From: JBBQVZ01 sp963695975
Lineage (GTDB): Bacteria; Actinomycetota; UBA4738; HRBIN12
Length of the DNA: 64,000 bases
NCBI GenBank assembly: GCA_963695975.1
Contig: CAVOIB010000002.1
Span: forward strand, 310,001 to 374,000
Direction: 5' to 3'
A program made the position numbers and the translations under genes. Shown here in pieces: positions 1 through 8,940 of the stretch. The notes under the pieces were generated by a model. That model was not told the DNA's origin, did no database searches, and saw only the letters and a program-made list of their open reading frames with translations. Each line of letters opens with the position of its first letter. Position 1 is the first letter of the stretch.

Positions 1-2
1 GC

Positions 3-1571
3 GAGGACCTCGTGCGTCGGACCCACCAGGCGGGCGTGGCTCACTCCGATTGCGGGGACACCTCGCTGGCGCGGAGCGTCCTGGAGCAAGCGGTGGACCT
101 CTCGACGGCCGGGCCGGCTCGAGCCCGCGTGCTGCTGGACCTTGGGATGGGCCTCGCCGACACCGAAGGGTGGCGGGGGGCCTGGGCCGTGTTCGAGGCG
201 GCTCGGGGCGAGGCGGGGAACGATCGCGCGCTGCGGGCACGGGTCGAGCAGAACCTCGGGTACGCCTGGCTGTTCAGGGGCGACCTCGCGGCAGCGGAAC
301 GCCACGCTCGCGCAGCGCTGCAGCTGGCCGAGGAGCTGCAGGAACCACGGGTGATGGCCGAAGCGTTCGGCCACTATCCATTCGTCGAGTTCCTCCTCGG
401 ACGCGGGGTCGATCAGGAGCTGCTCGATCGGGGGATCGCCCTGGAAGGACACTTGGAGGGCGCATTCAAGTCCCACGTCATCCGTGCAAGCTTCGTCGCG
501 GCGCAGCTCCTCAAGTTCACCGATCGTCTGGACGAGGCCCGCCGGACGTTCACCGAGCTCCTGGGTGATGCCGCGGCGCACGGCGTTGAGACCCCGATCC
601 CGGAGATGCGGTACCACCTCGCCGAGCTGGAGTGCCGGGCGGGCAACTGGGATACGGCCATGGAGCACGCCCGGGAGAGCAGGGCGGCCTTCCAGCGACA
701 GCAGGCGGGGGCGTCCTTGTTGTCGGAGGGCCACTTCGCGGTGGGCCTGGTGGAGGCCCATCTGGGGCGGGCCGACCCGGCGAGGCAGGAAGCCCTCGAG
801 GGGCTGCGGGTCGCCGAGGAGGCCGGCGAGATCCTCCTCCTGATCCCGAACCTGTCGGTCCTGGGGTTCCTCGAGCTTTCCCTGGGCCGACCTGCCGAGG
901 CCGATGCGTATCTGTCCAGGGCCGTCGAGCTCGAGCGAGCGATGGGCGTTCGGGAGCCTGCGTACTTCCGGATCGTCCCGGATGAGGTCGAGGCGCTCGT
1001 GGCGCTCGGGCGGCTCGAGGAGGCTGAGGAGCTCCTCGCGCCGTTCGAGGAGGCCGGCAAGGACCTCGATCGGGCGTGGGCCATGGCGACGGGAGCCAGA
1101 TGCCGGGCGCTCGTGCTCGCGGCTCGGGGTGATCTCCAGGGTGCCTCGGCGGCAGCCGATGAGGCCGTCCGTCACCACGATCGCCTGCCCCTTCCCTTCG
1201 AGCTGGGTCGGACGCTCTTGGTGAAGGGAGCGGTGGAGCGCCGTGCGAAGAGGAAGCGGGAGGCTCGGGACACGCTCACGCAGGCCTTGGAGGTCTTCGA
1301 CGGGCTGGGTGCCGCGTTGTGGGCGGACAAGGCACGTGCGGAGCTGGCGCGGATCGGCGGACGGGCCCCCTCGTCGGTGGACCTGACCCCGACCGAGGCC
1401 AGGGTGGCGGAGCTGGTCGCCGCCGGGGGTACCAATCGAGAGGTCGCCGACGCGCTGTTCATCAGCATCCATACCGTGGAGGCCAATCTCAAGCGGATCT
1501 ACCGCAAGTTGGGCATCCGCTCCCGAACCGAACTGGCCTCGGCGTTGCTATCCCGGCCATCCGGGTCGTGA
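3..1571 (+). CDS. LuxR-family regulator with TPR-like repeats, 5' end outside window
   Basis: The frame is open to the window edge, so the true start lies upstream and only the C-terminal part is seen. A GTG at 12 is only an internal candidate start. Most of the protein is alpha-helical, Ala/Leu/Glu-rich repeat sequence resembling TPR arrays. The last 60 residues form a LuxR/FixJ helix-turn-helix (LTPTEARVAELVAAG, then VANLKRIYRKLGI-like recognition helix). In the LAL family an N-terminal AAA ATPase precedes such TPRs, and the missing part probably carries it. Ligand and targets are unknown. A second ATPase-LuxR regulator follows at 1.9 kb. Confidence 0.8.
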   Translation, partial: EDLVRRTHQAGVAHSDCGDTSLARSVLEQAVDLSTAGPARARVLLDLGMGLADTEGWRGAWAVFEAARGEAGNDRALRARVEQNLGYAWLFRGDLAAAERHARAALQLAEELQEPRVMAEAFGHYPFVEFLLGRGVDQELLDRGIALEGHLEGAFKSHVIRASFVAAQLLKFTDRLDEARRTFTELLGDAAAHGVETPIPEMRYHLAELECRAGNWDTAMEHARESRAAFQRQQAGASLLSEGHFAVGLVEAHLGRADPARQEALEGLRVAEEAGEILLLIPNLSVLGFLELSLGRPAEADAYLSRAVELERAMGVREPAYFRIVPDEVEALVALGRLEEAEELLAPFEEAGKDLDRAWAMATGARCRALVLAARGDLQGASAAADEAVRHHDRLPLPFELGRTLLVKGAVERRAKRKREARDTLTQALEVFDGLGAALWADKARAELARIGGRAPSSVDLTPTEARVAELVAAGGTNREVADALFISIHTVEANLKRIYRKLGIRSRTELASALLSRPSGS

Positions 1572-1625
1572 GCAGGACCTACCGGTCACGGCCTCGATCG
1601 GTACGCAGGGATGACGGGCGTCCGG

Positions 1626-1698
1626 TGGAGACGAGCGGACTCGAACCGCCGACCCCCTGCTTGCAAAGCAGGTGCTCTACCAACTGAGCTACGTCCCC
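1626..1698 (-). tRNA. tRNA-Ala (anticodon TGC)
   Basis: The minus strand folds as a cloverleaf of 73 nt. The acceptor arm GGGGACG pairs with CGTCTCC (one G-U), the D arm has AGCTCAGTTGGTAGAGC, the anticodon stem CCTGC/GCAGG closes a loop with TGC, and the T arm contains GGTTCGAGTCC. The 3' CCA is not encoded. Confidence 0.95.
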
Positions 1699-1923
1699 TT
1701 GTCGACCTGCGAAACGTTCCACCCTTCTGAGCGGCACGAGACCGGGCGGTGAGTCAACGTCGCCGTCTTGCGTCACTCATCGGACTCCAGTCTACGGTCG
1801 TGTCCGACGACATTCGACGAGTCGAGCGATACGCAAGCATCGAACGTGTCGAGCCACGTGTCGGCACCTCGGAACGACCGGTTCGGCGTTACGCTCAAGG
1901 TTCGAGTCTCTGGGGAGGAGCAC

Positions 1924-4900
1924 GTGTTCGCGAACGACGAGCGGCCGATGCAGTTCTCGCCGATGGTCCTCGAGGTCCATCGGGCGAGCGGGGACGTCGT
2001 CGGCCGCCCGGCCGAGCTCGAGGCGATCGCGCAAGAGCTGGCAACGGCTCGCTCCGGGAGGCTCACGGGGCTCACGCTCGAGGGCGAGCCCGGGATCGGC
2101 AAGACGCGGCTCCTGCTGGCCGCCGCTGAGCGGGCGGCCGCGGATGGATTCACGACCCTCGCGGCCACCGCCGACGAGGAGCTCAGCGGGCCGTTCCTGG
2201 TCGCTCGTTCCATACTCGGCTCGCCCGAGGCCATGAACGCCGCGCGGAACCCTCAGACCGCCGACGCCCTCGCCCGCGCTCTGGACGCGATGTCCGGTCA
2301 GGACGACCCCGGTCTCGCCACGCTCCAGCCCGACCGCCGGCTCCTGCGAACCTTCGACCTCGGCGCCGTCGCGTTCCGCGCCCTGGCCGCCGAGCGACCA
2401 CTCATCGTCCTGATCGACGACCTGCAGTGGTCTGACGAAGACAGCCTGCGCCTCCTCCGCTATGTGGTGCGAACCGACGGCGCGAGCCCGATCTTCCTGA
2501 TGTTCGCGATCCGGCCCGAGGAGTTCGCGGTCGTGAGCGAGGCCGTGAACCTGATCGCCGATATGGGCCGCATGGGGGTGGTCCGCCGCCTCAAGCTCGA
2601 CCGCTTCTCGCAGGCCGAGACGCGCGAGTTCCTGGTCCAGGTGCTCGGCGGACCCGTCGACGCGTCCGGCGCCGCCGTGATGCACGCGCAGGCCGAGGGT
2701 GTCCCGTTCATCGTCGAGGAGATGGCGTTCGCCTACCGCGATGGCGGGATGATCCAAGAGATCGACGGTGTCTGGACCCTTGCCGGCAACGTTGAGCGGC
2801 TGGTGCCATCGGCGGTGAAGACGCTCATCTCGCGGCGTGCGACGAAGCTCCCCGATCCGACGAAGGCGCTGCTTGCCGTCGCCGCGATCCTTGGACGGCG
2901 GTTCAGCCTGAAGGACCTGCGCGAGATCGAGCTCCTCGTGGACGGGGTCGCGCCCGATGCCGAGGAGCTCGCCGAGACCTTGGCGCCGGCCGTCGTGGCT
3001 GGCCTCCTGACCGAGCACGAGGAGGGGTCGGCCGCCGATTACAGCTTCCAGCACGAGCAGGTCCGCGAGTTCGCGGCCGCCACGCTGACCGCCCCCGCCC
3101 GGCGCGCGATCCACCAGGCGATCGTGTCACTCCTGACGTCCGGTGAGCCCTCGCCCGCCAGCCTGCCCTTGCTCGCCCGTCACGCGAAGGCGGCCGGCGA
3201 TGCGGCCGTCTGCGTCAGGTTCTCGGTCGAGGCCAGCCGCAATGCGCTCGCCGCGAACGCGCCCGAGGAAGTGTTGCGCGTGGTCGAGCTCGCGTTGTCG
3301 TCGGCTGCGACTCCTCAGGAGCGCGTGGACCTGCTCGACGCCCGTGACCAGGCGCTCGACATGCTGCGCCGGCCCGCGGACCGGATGCAGGGTCTCGCCG
3401 AGCTCGCAGCGCTGGCGGAGGCGCTCGGCGACGCGCGGCTGGAGATCGACGTCCGGCTGCGGCGCGCTGCGGCACTGCGGACCGCAGAGGACTACGAGCG
3501 CGCGGCAGAGCTCGCGCGGGGGGTGCGGGAGCTAGCCGTGGAGCGGGGCGACCGCGAAGGCGAGCTGGCGGCCTGTATGGAGCTCGGCCAGGACAGCATG
3601 CATGCGACCGCAGGCGAGTCCTTCACCCCGGTAGTCAACGAGATCGACCTGGACGGGGCAGAGGAGGCGTTCCGCCACGCGATGGAGCTGGCGCCGCTGC
3701 TCGGCGACGACGCGCTCACCGCCGCCGCCGCGCGCGAGGTCGGGGTGGTGCAGCTGGCCCGTGTGCGCGCGTGGTTCGTCGAGCAAGTCGAGCTGGGCCA
3801 GCACCTCCCGATAGCGGAGCGCGTGGCGTCGGGAGAGGCGCTCGAGGACATCGCGCCGGAGCTGCCGATCGCGCCGATGGTGGGCGAAGCGTTCGGTCTG
3901 TTCCAGCGCGCGCTCGGGCTGTACGAGCAACTCGGAGACCGGCGCGGCGCGATGTCGACGATCATCGCGCTCGCGTACCTGAGCTGGGCGCCTGACATCC
4001 ACCTCGGCACGAACGCGGCGCGCCACATCGAGGAGATCCGCCGACTCACGTCCCGGCTGCGCGCGTTCACGAGCGAGAGCGAGCGCGCCGCGTTCGAGGC
4101 GCAGATGCTCTACGGCTCGCACGTGTTCGCGCGCGCGAAGGTGATCCCCGACATGGCACTGGTGAGGGGACGCGAGGCCCACCGCTATGCGAAGGAGATC
4201 GGCGACCGGAACCTCGAGTTCTTGGCGGCCGGAGGTACCGCCATGGCCCACCTGGACCTGGGCGACGTGGACGAGGCGCGGACGTGGATAGATCGCGCCG
4301 CAGCGACCGCCGCCGAGCACCCGACCCCGTTCAGAGCGCGCAAGCTCGAGACCTGGCGCGGCATCGCGGACGCTGCGGCGGGCGACGCGGAAGGGATGCG
4401 GACGCACTTGGAGCGCGCCGTGCAGCAGGCGACGGACGCCGGGGTGAGTGCCGCCCGGTGCGAGTCGCTGGCCCGGCTGGCGGTCGAATCAGGGCGGTTG
4501 GGGTCGGCGCGGAAGGATGAAGAGCTGATGACGCTCGCGGACCGAGCCGGGACGGAAGCGTCGGCGCTGGCCGCGACGCTCCCCGGCCATGCGCCGTGGG
4601 GCGCGCAAGCCGACGCCGCGCGCGCCCGCGTCGCGCTCGCGCGCGGACAGACCGATGAGGCGACCGCGTTCGCCCGCACGGCCGCCGAGGCGCTGCAGGC
4701 TGCGCGGCACGAGGACCTGAACCTCGACATCCTGCTGCCGGCGGCGCGCGTGCTGATGGAGACCGGCGCACCGGAATGGGAGGCGTTCGTCCGTCCGCAC
4801 GTCCATCGGTCCCTAGCGATGGTCGCTCAGCGCACGATCGACGAGGACGTACGCGTCCGATGGTTCCGCGGACCGATCGGCGCCGAGATGGCCGCGCTCG

Positions 4901-5139
4901 CAGGCTCGATCGACGTGGTCGGATCCAAAGCGTCCGAGACCAACGGGCAAGGACCCGCTGGCGACGACCGGCTGCTGCTCCAATGCCTGGTGCAGGGCAG
5001 GACGAACCGCGAGATCGCCGTGGAGCTCGGGATCGACGAGCCGGCCGTGACCCGTCGCCTCGGCGAGCTCTTCGCGACGATCGGTGTGTCGTCGCGCGCC
5101 GACGCCACGGCGTTCGCGTTCCGGGAGCGCGTCCTGTGA
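1924..5139 (+). CDS. Large ATPase-LuxR (LAL) transcriptional regulator
   Basis: About 1071 residues. An AAA/STAND-type ATPase comes first, with Walker A (GEPGIGKTR) near residue 57 and a Walker B-like stretch (LIVLIDDLQWSDED) near 165. A long helical TPR-like region follows and a LuxR-like helix-turn-helix closes the protein (GRTNREIAVELGI, then a weak recognition helix). This is the domain order of MalT/LAL regulators, which bind ATP and an inducer before activating transcription. GTG 1924 is preferred because GGGGAGGAG sits just upstream. An in-frame ATG at 1768 would add 52 residues of low-complexity sequence. Ten bases separate it from the ferredoxin-cyclase gene, so the two are probably co-transcribed. 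Confidence 0.85.
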   Translation: MFANDERPMQFSPMVLEVHRASGDVVGRPAELEAIAQELATARSGRLTGLTLEGEPGIGKTRLLLAAAERAAADGFTTLAATADEELSGPFLVARSILGSPEAMNAARNPQTADALARALDAMSGQDDPGLATLQPDRRLLRTFDLGAVAFRALAAERPLIVLIDDLQWSDEDSLRLLRYVVRTDGASPIFLMFAIRPEEFAVVSEAVNLIADMGRMGVVRRLKLDRFSQAETREFLVQVLGGPVDASGAAVMHAQAEGVPFIVEEMAFAYRDGGMIQEIDGVWTLAGNVERLVPSAVKTLISRRATKLPDPTKALLAVAAILGRRFSLKDLREIELLVDGVAPDAEELAETLAPAVVAGLLTEHEEGSAADYSFQHEQVREFAAATLTAPARRAIHQAIVSLLTSGEPSPASLPLLARHAKAAGDAAVCVRFSVEASRNALAANAPEEVLRVVELALSSAATPQERVDLLDARDQALDMLRRPADRMQGLAELAALAEALGDARLEIDVRLRRAAALRTAEDYERAAELARGVRELAVERGDREGELAACMELGQDSMHATAGESFTPVVNEIDLDGAEEAFRHAMELAPLLGDDALTAAAAREVGVVQLARVRAWFVEQVELGQHLPIAERVASGEALEDIAPELPIAPMVGEAFGLFQRALGLYEQLGDRRGAMSTIIALAYLSWAPDIHLGTNAARHIEEIRRLTSRLRAFTSESERAAFEAQMLYGSHVFARAKVIPDMALVRGREAHRYAKEIGDRNLEFLAAGGTAMAHLDLGDVDEARTWIDRAAATAAEHPTPFRARKLETWRGIADAAAGDAEGMRTHLERAVQQATDAGVSAARCESLARLAVESGRLGSARKDEELMTLADRAGTEASALAATLPGHAPWGAQADAARARVALARGQTDEATAFARTAAEALQAARHEDLNLDILLPAARVLMETGAPEWEAFVRPHVHRSLAMVAQRTIDEDVRVRWFRGPIGAEMAALAGSIDVVGSKASETNGQGPAGDDRLLLQCLVQGRTNREIAVELGIDEPAVTRRLGELFATIGVSSRADATAFAFRERVL

Positions 5140-5149
5140 AGGAGAACCG

Positions 5150-5884
5150 ATGACGCTCCGGCCGCGTGTGGACCGGCATCGCTGCGTCGGCGCCGGGACG
5201 TGCATCACGATCGCGCCGACGGCGTTCGACTGGTACAAGGGCGAGTTCGCGAAGGCCGGCGTGGTCGACCCGACGACGGTGGAGGACGAGCTGTTGCGCG
5301 AGGCTGTGCTCGCCTGCCCGACCGGGGCGATCTCGATCGAGGAGATCGAGGAGCTGCTGCCGTGGCAGCTCCGCGGCAAGGAGGGCCCCCGGCGCGTCGA
5401 GAAGACCTTCATGTTCACCGACATCGAGGGCTCGACGAACCTGGTCGAGGCGCTCGGCGACGAGGTGTGGCAGGGCGTGCTTCGCTGGCACAACGAGACG
5501 CTGCGGTCGCTGTTCGCGGAGCACAAGGGCGAGGAGGTCGTCTCGACCGGCGACGGGTTCTTCGTGGGGTTCGATTCGCCCGACGAGGCACTCGCCTGCG
5601 CGGTCGCGATCCAGCGGCGGCTGGCAGAACACCGGCGCTCGGCCGGATTCGCCCCCAAGGTGCGGATCGGGCTGCACGCCTCGGGGGCGACCCAGGTCGG
5701 TCGGGACTTCTCGGGCAAGGGCGTGCACGAGGCGGCCCGGATCGCGGCGCTCGCCGACGGCGATCAGATCGTGGCGAGCCGGGTCACCGCGGCGGACGGC
5801 CGCTATCCGGTCTCGTCGCCGCGGACCGTGACCCTCCGGGGGACCTCGGAGCCGATCGAGATCGTCACCGTCGACTGGGGATGA
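5150..5884 (+). CDS. 3Fe-4S ferredoxin fused to class III nucleotide cyclase domain
   Basis: The 244-residue protein begins with a small ferredoxin domain. Cys12 and Cys18 (CVGAGTC) and Cys56 (CPTGAI) form the C-x5-C...C-P pattern of [3Fe-4S] P450-type ferredoxins. From about residue 86 a class III adenylate/guanylate cyclase domain follows, with metal-binding Asp91 (FTDIEGST) and Asp135 (STGDGFF). The usual substrate-specifying Lys before the second Asp is Val, and the transition-state Asn is His (GVHEAARI), so activity or substrate may be atypical. ATG 5150 follows AAGGAGAA, ten bases after the LAL regulator stop. A redox-sensing cyclase is an inference; the domain calls are firm. Confidence 0.85.
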   Translation: MTLRPRVDRHRCVGAGTCITIAPTAFDWYKGEFAKAGVVDPTTVEDELLREAVLACPTGAISIEEIEELLPWQLRGKEGPRRVEKTFMFTDIEGSTNLVEALGDEVWQGVLRWHNETLRSLFAEHKGEEVVSTGDGFFVGFDSPDEALACAVAIQRRLAEHRRSAGFAPKVRIGLHASGATQVGRDFSGKGVHEAARIAALADGDQIVASRVTAADGRYPVSSPRTVTLRGTSEPIEIVTVDWG

Positions 5885-6099
5885 TGGGACATGGGCTGCA
5901 CCGCCGGGGGAACAACTCATCTCGCGCCGGGTGAAGCGCCAGCAGGATCGCCGCTCCGACGCCGACCGTGATCGCCAGGGTCAGGTAGCTCAGGTCCGCC
6001 GAAACAGGCCGAGGGCTGACCGCAAAGGGATCCGGACCACCATCTCTGCCGAGGTGGAAGCCCCCTCGTCACGAGGTGGAGACCTCTCTCCGAACCCGA

Positions 6100-6705
6100 C
6101 TACCCCGTGACGCTCGGAGAGGGCGTGGGTGTGAGGGTCGGCGTCGGCGTCCCCAACGGCTGCTCGAACACGCCTGTGTCGGGAACCCGATCGACGCAGG
6201 TGGCGCGGCACACCCGTCCGGTGAACGTGGTCACCACCCTCCAGCTGTAGGACGTCCGCACCGGACCGAGGAGTGAGCCGATCGGGACCTGCACGGCCAG
6301 ACTCGAGGAAGAGTCGCGCGTTACGCCGAGCGCCGCTATCCGCACATCATCCGCGCGCTTGAGATCGCGCCAGAGCGACGCCGAGAACCTGCGACCGTCG
6401 GAGCGGACCATGACGTAGAAGTCGTCGTCGCCGTCCCCCGCCGTGTCCAGGAAGACGAACACGAACCCGTGATCATCGATGTGTGCCGGCTCCAAGTCGG
6501 CGAAGGTCAGCACGGTCCAGCGCGGGGGACCCGCCTCGGGATCGAACCAGACCCGCCGCACGTCGAGCGATCCCTGGACGTCGTTCGGATCGTCGACCTG
6601 CGCGCGCGTGCCGGCACCTGCAAGCGCAGCAGCCGTGACGGCGACGATGGTCGCGACAGCGAGCAGGAAGGGGAGCACCCGCCGCCCCCTTGGCAAGCCG
6701 GTCAT
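6100..6705 (-). CDS. Secreted or membrane-anchored protein of the MADH-like cluster
   Basis: A 201-residue protein that I do not recognise. An N-terminal signal or anchor helix (about residues 9-32, FLLAVATIVAVTAAALAGAG) is followed by a soluble beta-rich domain. Its sequence WTVLTFADLEPAHIDDHGF resembles periplasmic proteins with a DUF-type carbohydrate-binding-like fold, but this is weak. A Thr/Pro-rich tail (TPTPTLTPTPSPS) ends it. The ATG overlaps the stop of the MauE-like gene (TGATG), so translation is probably coupled. It is the last gene of the 9497-6100 cluster. Two Cys (GRVCRATCVD) might form a disulfide outside the cell. Confidence 0.65.
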   Translation of the reverse strand: MTGLPRGRRVLPFLLAVATIVAVTAAALAGAGTRAQVDDPNDVQGSLDVRRVWFDPEAGPPRWTVLTFADLEPAHIDDHGFVFVFLDTAGDGDDDFYVMVRSDGRRFSASLWRDLKRADDVRIAALGVTRDSSSSLAVQVPIGSLLGPVRTSYSWRVVTTFTGRVCRATCVDRVPDTGVFEQPLGTPTPTLTPTPSPSVTG

Positions 6706-7826
6706 CACCCGCGCCCCCGCGAGAGCCACACCGACACGCGCCACGAGGTCAGGACGGCAGCGAGCAGCGTCACCGCCGCCAGGACGAACGGCACCAGGTC
6801 GACAGGCGCGGGCGGGCGCGGCCACGCGATGTCCGCATCGCGGCACAACATCAATACGGCGACGGCGGCCGCACCGAGCAGCGCGTTGCGCCCGAGCGCC
6901 TTCCGCAGATCCAAGACCGCGTCCCCCCCGAAACATCCGCACGGAACGGGGTTCCCGAAGGCGCGGTCCGCTCTCAACAGCTCAACGGAGAACACTGCGA
7001 GCAACGCGAGCACCAGCGCAGCAGCGGAACGCGGCCGGCCCGCGACGACGAGCAAGGGAACGAACGACTCGAACAGCGGGACCGTCAACACCGCGACGCG
7101 CTCGACCGACGGCGGCAACCGGTGCGCGCCGACCGCCCGCCGCCACGCCGCCCAATCGAACATCTTCGCTGCCGCGGACCACGTGAAGACGCCGGCCAGC
7201 AGGGCGGCCCCGAACATCGCCCAGCCCCCGTCCGCGGTCCGGACCGATGCGATCGCGGCGACGGCAGCTACCACGACAAGAGCCACGCCGTTCATCGCAC
7301 GGCGGCGCGCATCTGAGCCTGCGAGCAACCGATCCACCAAGGCGCGGCTCCGTCCGGGTGAATCCGACCCCCAGGCGGCCGCGGCGGAGAGGCCGCGGGC
7401 AAGCCCGAACGGGGCCACCATCAGCGCCCCGACCGCCGCTTGCCCGCTCGCGACCGCGGCGAACGCGACCACCACGAGCGTTCCGTGCGCGAGGAAGGTG
7501 AGGAACCCTACGCCGAGGCCAGCGCCGTACAAAACGGAAGCGACCGGACGGCCGAAGAACGTTCGCCACCAATCCGGCACCTGCCGCCGCAGCTGGGGAA
7601 CTGGGACCGGCCGACCCGTCAGCTCGCCCGCGGCATAGATCGCCGCGACCGCCGCGAGCGCCATTGGGCTCGCCCGACCCCACGGAGCACCGAGGAGTCC
7701 ACCGATCCAGCCGAGCGCCGCTCCGAATACCATCGCGGTGAGGGCCGCACCCGAGACGTGCAGCCCCAAGGCTCCCAGCCATCGTGCGCGTCCCCCGTAG
7801 ACCACGGGAGTGATGGTTTCCACCAT
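6705..7826 (-). CDS. MauE/DoxX-like redox-associated membrane protein
   Basis: A 373-residue polytopic membrane protein with about ten hydrophobic segments. The C-terminal half (about 215-345) matches the MauE/DoxX pattern: AGVFTWSAAAKMFDWAAW, then a second helix pair and the motif NPVPCGCFGG with a C-x-C pair at the membrane edge. MauE is needed for maturation of the methylamine dehydrogenase light chain, probably through disulfide formation. The N-terminal half is an extra membrane region of unknown role. It lies directly downstream of the light-chain-like gene and a 25-residue peptide gene, which supports a role in oxidative folding of the exported partner. Confidence 0.75.
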   Translation of the reverse strand: MVETITPVVYGGRARWLGALGLHVSGAALTAMVFGAALGWIGGLLGAPWGRASPMALAAVAAIYAAGELTGRPVPVPQLRRQVPDWWRTFFGRPVASVLYGAGLGVGFLTFLAHGTLVVVAFAAVASGQAAVGALMVAPFGLARGLSAAAAWGSDSPGRSRALVDRLLAGSDARRRAMNGVALVVVAAVAAIASVRTADGGWAMFGAALLAGVFTWSAAAKMFDWAAWRRAVGAHRLPPSVERVAVLTVPLFESFVPLLVVAGRPRSAAALVLALLAVFSVELLRADRAFGNPVPCGCFGGDAVLDLRKALGRNALLGAAAVAVLMLCRDADIAWPRPPAPVDLVPFVLAAVTLLAAVLTSWRVSVWLSRGRG

Positions 7827-7835
7827 CGACAGGCC

Positions 7836-7913
7836 TCAGGGGCCGTAGAGGGCCGACCAGCCGGCGATCGCCGAGGCAACCACGATGGCAGCCACGAGCG
7901 CCACGTCTAGCAC
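7836..7913 (-). CDS. 25-residue single-helix membrane peptide
   Basis: A short frame starts with GTG overlapping the stop of the light-chain-like gene (GTGCTAG) and encodes 25 residues. The middle (VALVAAIVVASAIAGWSAL) is one continuous transmembrane helix. It ends ten bases before the MauE-like start, filling an otherwise odd 80-base gap in a cluster whose other genes overlap. The ribosome-binding site is weak (GGAAG). The coupling position and hydrophobic composition make it a credible small protein, but a chance translation of GC-rich DNA is possible. Confidence 0.45.
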   Translation of the reverse strand: MLDVALVAAIVVASAIAGWSALYGP

Positions 7914-8434
7914 GTCGCTTCCAACTCTCTGTAGGTGATGCAGAACACGCGGAGATTCGGCGGACAGTAGCCCGTCACCGCACCATCGCCGTTGATCCGG
8001 ATCCGCGACGACGAGCAGCAATCCTGGATGTGCCGCATGCGTCCGTTGCAGCATCGCGTCCATCCACCTCCGTACCGCGGGTGCTTCACGAAGTGGTAGA
8101 TCGACGGCACGGTCTGCTGGCAGGTCTTGTGTCGTTCCTGCGTCGCGGGATCGGTGTAGATCTCGCCTTCGTCGTCTACGGGATACCCGTAGATCGGATG
8201 GACCGGGAACCCGAAGATGTCGGTTCGCGCGAACTTCCCGAACGGGTGCGGGCACGAGTTCGTCGTGTAGAGATGACCACAGATGTGATGGGCAGAGGCG
8301 CGCTCGGGCGCGAGCACCGTGGCGACCACCCCGCCGCCGGCGAGCGCCACCACGCCCCGGCCGATCGTGCCCAAGAATCCGCGCCGGCTCGTGCTTCGGG
8401 CGAGCGAGCGGCCGGCGCGTTCGATGGGGGTCAG
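7907..8434 (-). CDS. Tat-exported methylamine dehydrogenase light-chain-like protein
   Basis: The translation contains SRRGFLG followed by a hydrophobic stretch and ERASA-HH, a twin-arginine signal. The true start must therefore lie upstream of TTG 8374. The only candidate I see near the preceding stop is CTG 8434 (CTGA overlap), so the start is uncertain. The mature part has ten Cys (HHICG, NSCPH, KTCQ, TRCC, QDCC, GYC, VFC, ATC) and resembles MauA in its spacing around Trp (GGGWTRCC...QDCC). MauA's second quinone-forming Trp, which precedes a Cys, appears as Phe here (RVFCI). A TTQ cofactor therefore looks impossible. Function unknown; probably a disulfide-rich periplasmic or cell-surface protein. 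Confidence 0.7.
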   Translation of the reverse strand: MTPIERAGRSLARSTSRRGFLGTIGRGVVALAGGGVVATVLAPERASAHHICGHLYTTNSCPHPFGKFARTDIFGFPVHPIYGYPVDDEGEIYTDPATQERHKTCQQTVPSIYHFVKHPRYGGGWTRCCNGRMRHIQDCCSSSRIRINGDGAVTGYCPPNLRVFCITYRELEATC

Positions 8435-8940
8435 CTCGCTCGTCGCTCCGGCACCTCCTCGATCCGGCGGAGCGCCGTGTCCACCAGACCCTCCACCTGC
8501 TCGAGGTTGTTCACCGTCCCCTTCGCGCGCACGATCCCGAACTCGTCCATCACCAGGACGAACGGGGTTCCCGGAACGTCGTAGACGCGCTCGAGCTCCG
8601 GATCGTGGAGGACGACCGGGACCATGCGGGCGGCCGAGGCCGCCGCACCGATCCCGGGGGCGACCTCCTCGCAGATCGGACAGGTGGGCGAAGAGAAGAG
8701 GATCAGGCGGGCCGGTCCCGGACCACCGACGAGGATGCGATCTCCCGCGGCGTCGATCCCGGGGAGTGGCGGCGGCGCCTCACCGAGCGCCGGGCCCTCC
8801 GTGTCGATCTCCAGGGCACCGCGCGGCCCCAGTCGGAGGTGGAGCGTGCCGATCTGGCGAGCCAGTGCGACGACGACGACAGCCAGTGTCAGGACCAAGA
8901 CCCACTGCGCGGCGAACGCCGCAGCCCACCAGCCGCTCAA
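8431..8940 (-). CDS. MauD-like membrane-anchored thioredoxin
   Basis: The 169-residue protein has an N-terminal transmembrane helix (about residues 5-27) and a thioredoxin-fold domain from about 65 with the active site CPIC (FSSPTCPICEEV) and the cis-Pro element VPGTPF. This is the architecture of MauD, the thiol-disulfide protein needed for methylamine dehydrogenase light-chain folding. The start ATG overlaps the upstream stop (ATGA) and its stop abuts the light-chain-like gene. It probably shuffles disulfides in the Cys-rich partner outside the membrane. Confidence 0.8.
   Translation of the reverse strand: MSGWWAAAFAAQWVLVLTLAVVVVALARQIGTLHLRLGPRGALEIDTEGPALGEAPPPLPGIDAAGDRILVGGPGPARLILFSSPTCPICEEVAPGIGAAASAARMVPVVLHDPELERVYDVPGTPFVLVMDEFGIVRAKGTVNNLEQVEGLVDTALRRIEEVPERRAS

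Noticed and set aside
5885..6099. Hydrophobic minus-strand translation (SYLTLAITVGVGAAILLAL)
   Set aside because: The frame has no start codon after the upstream TGA, so it is at most a gene remnant.
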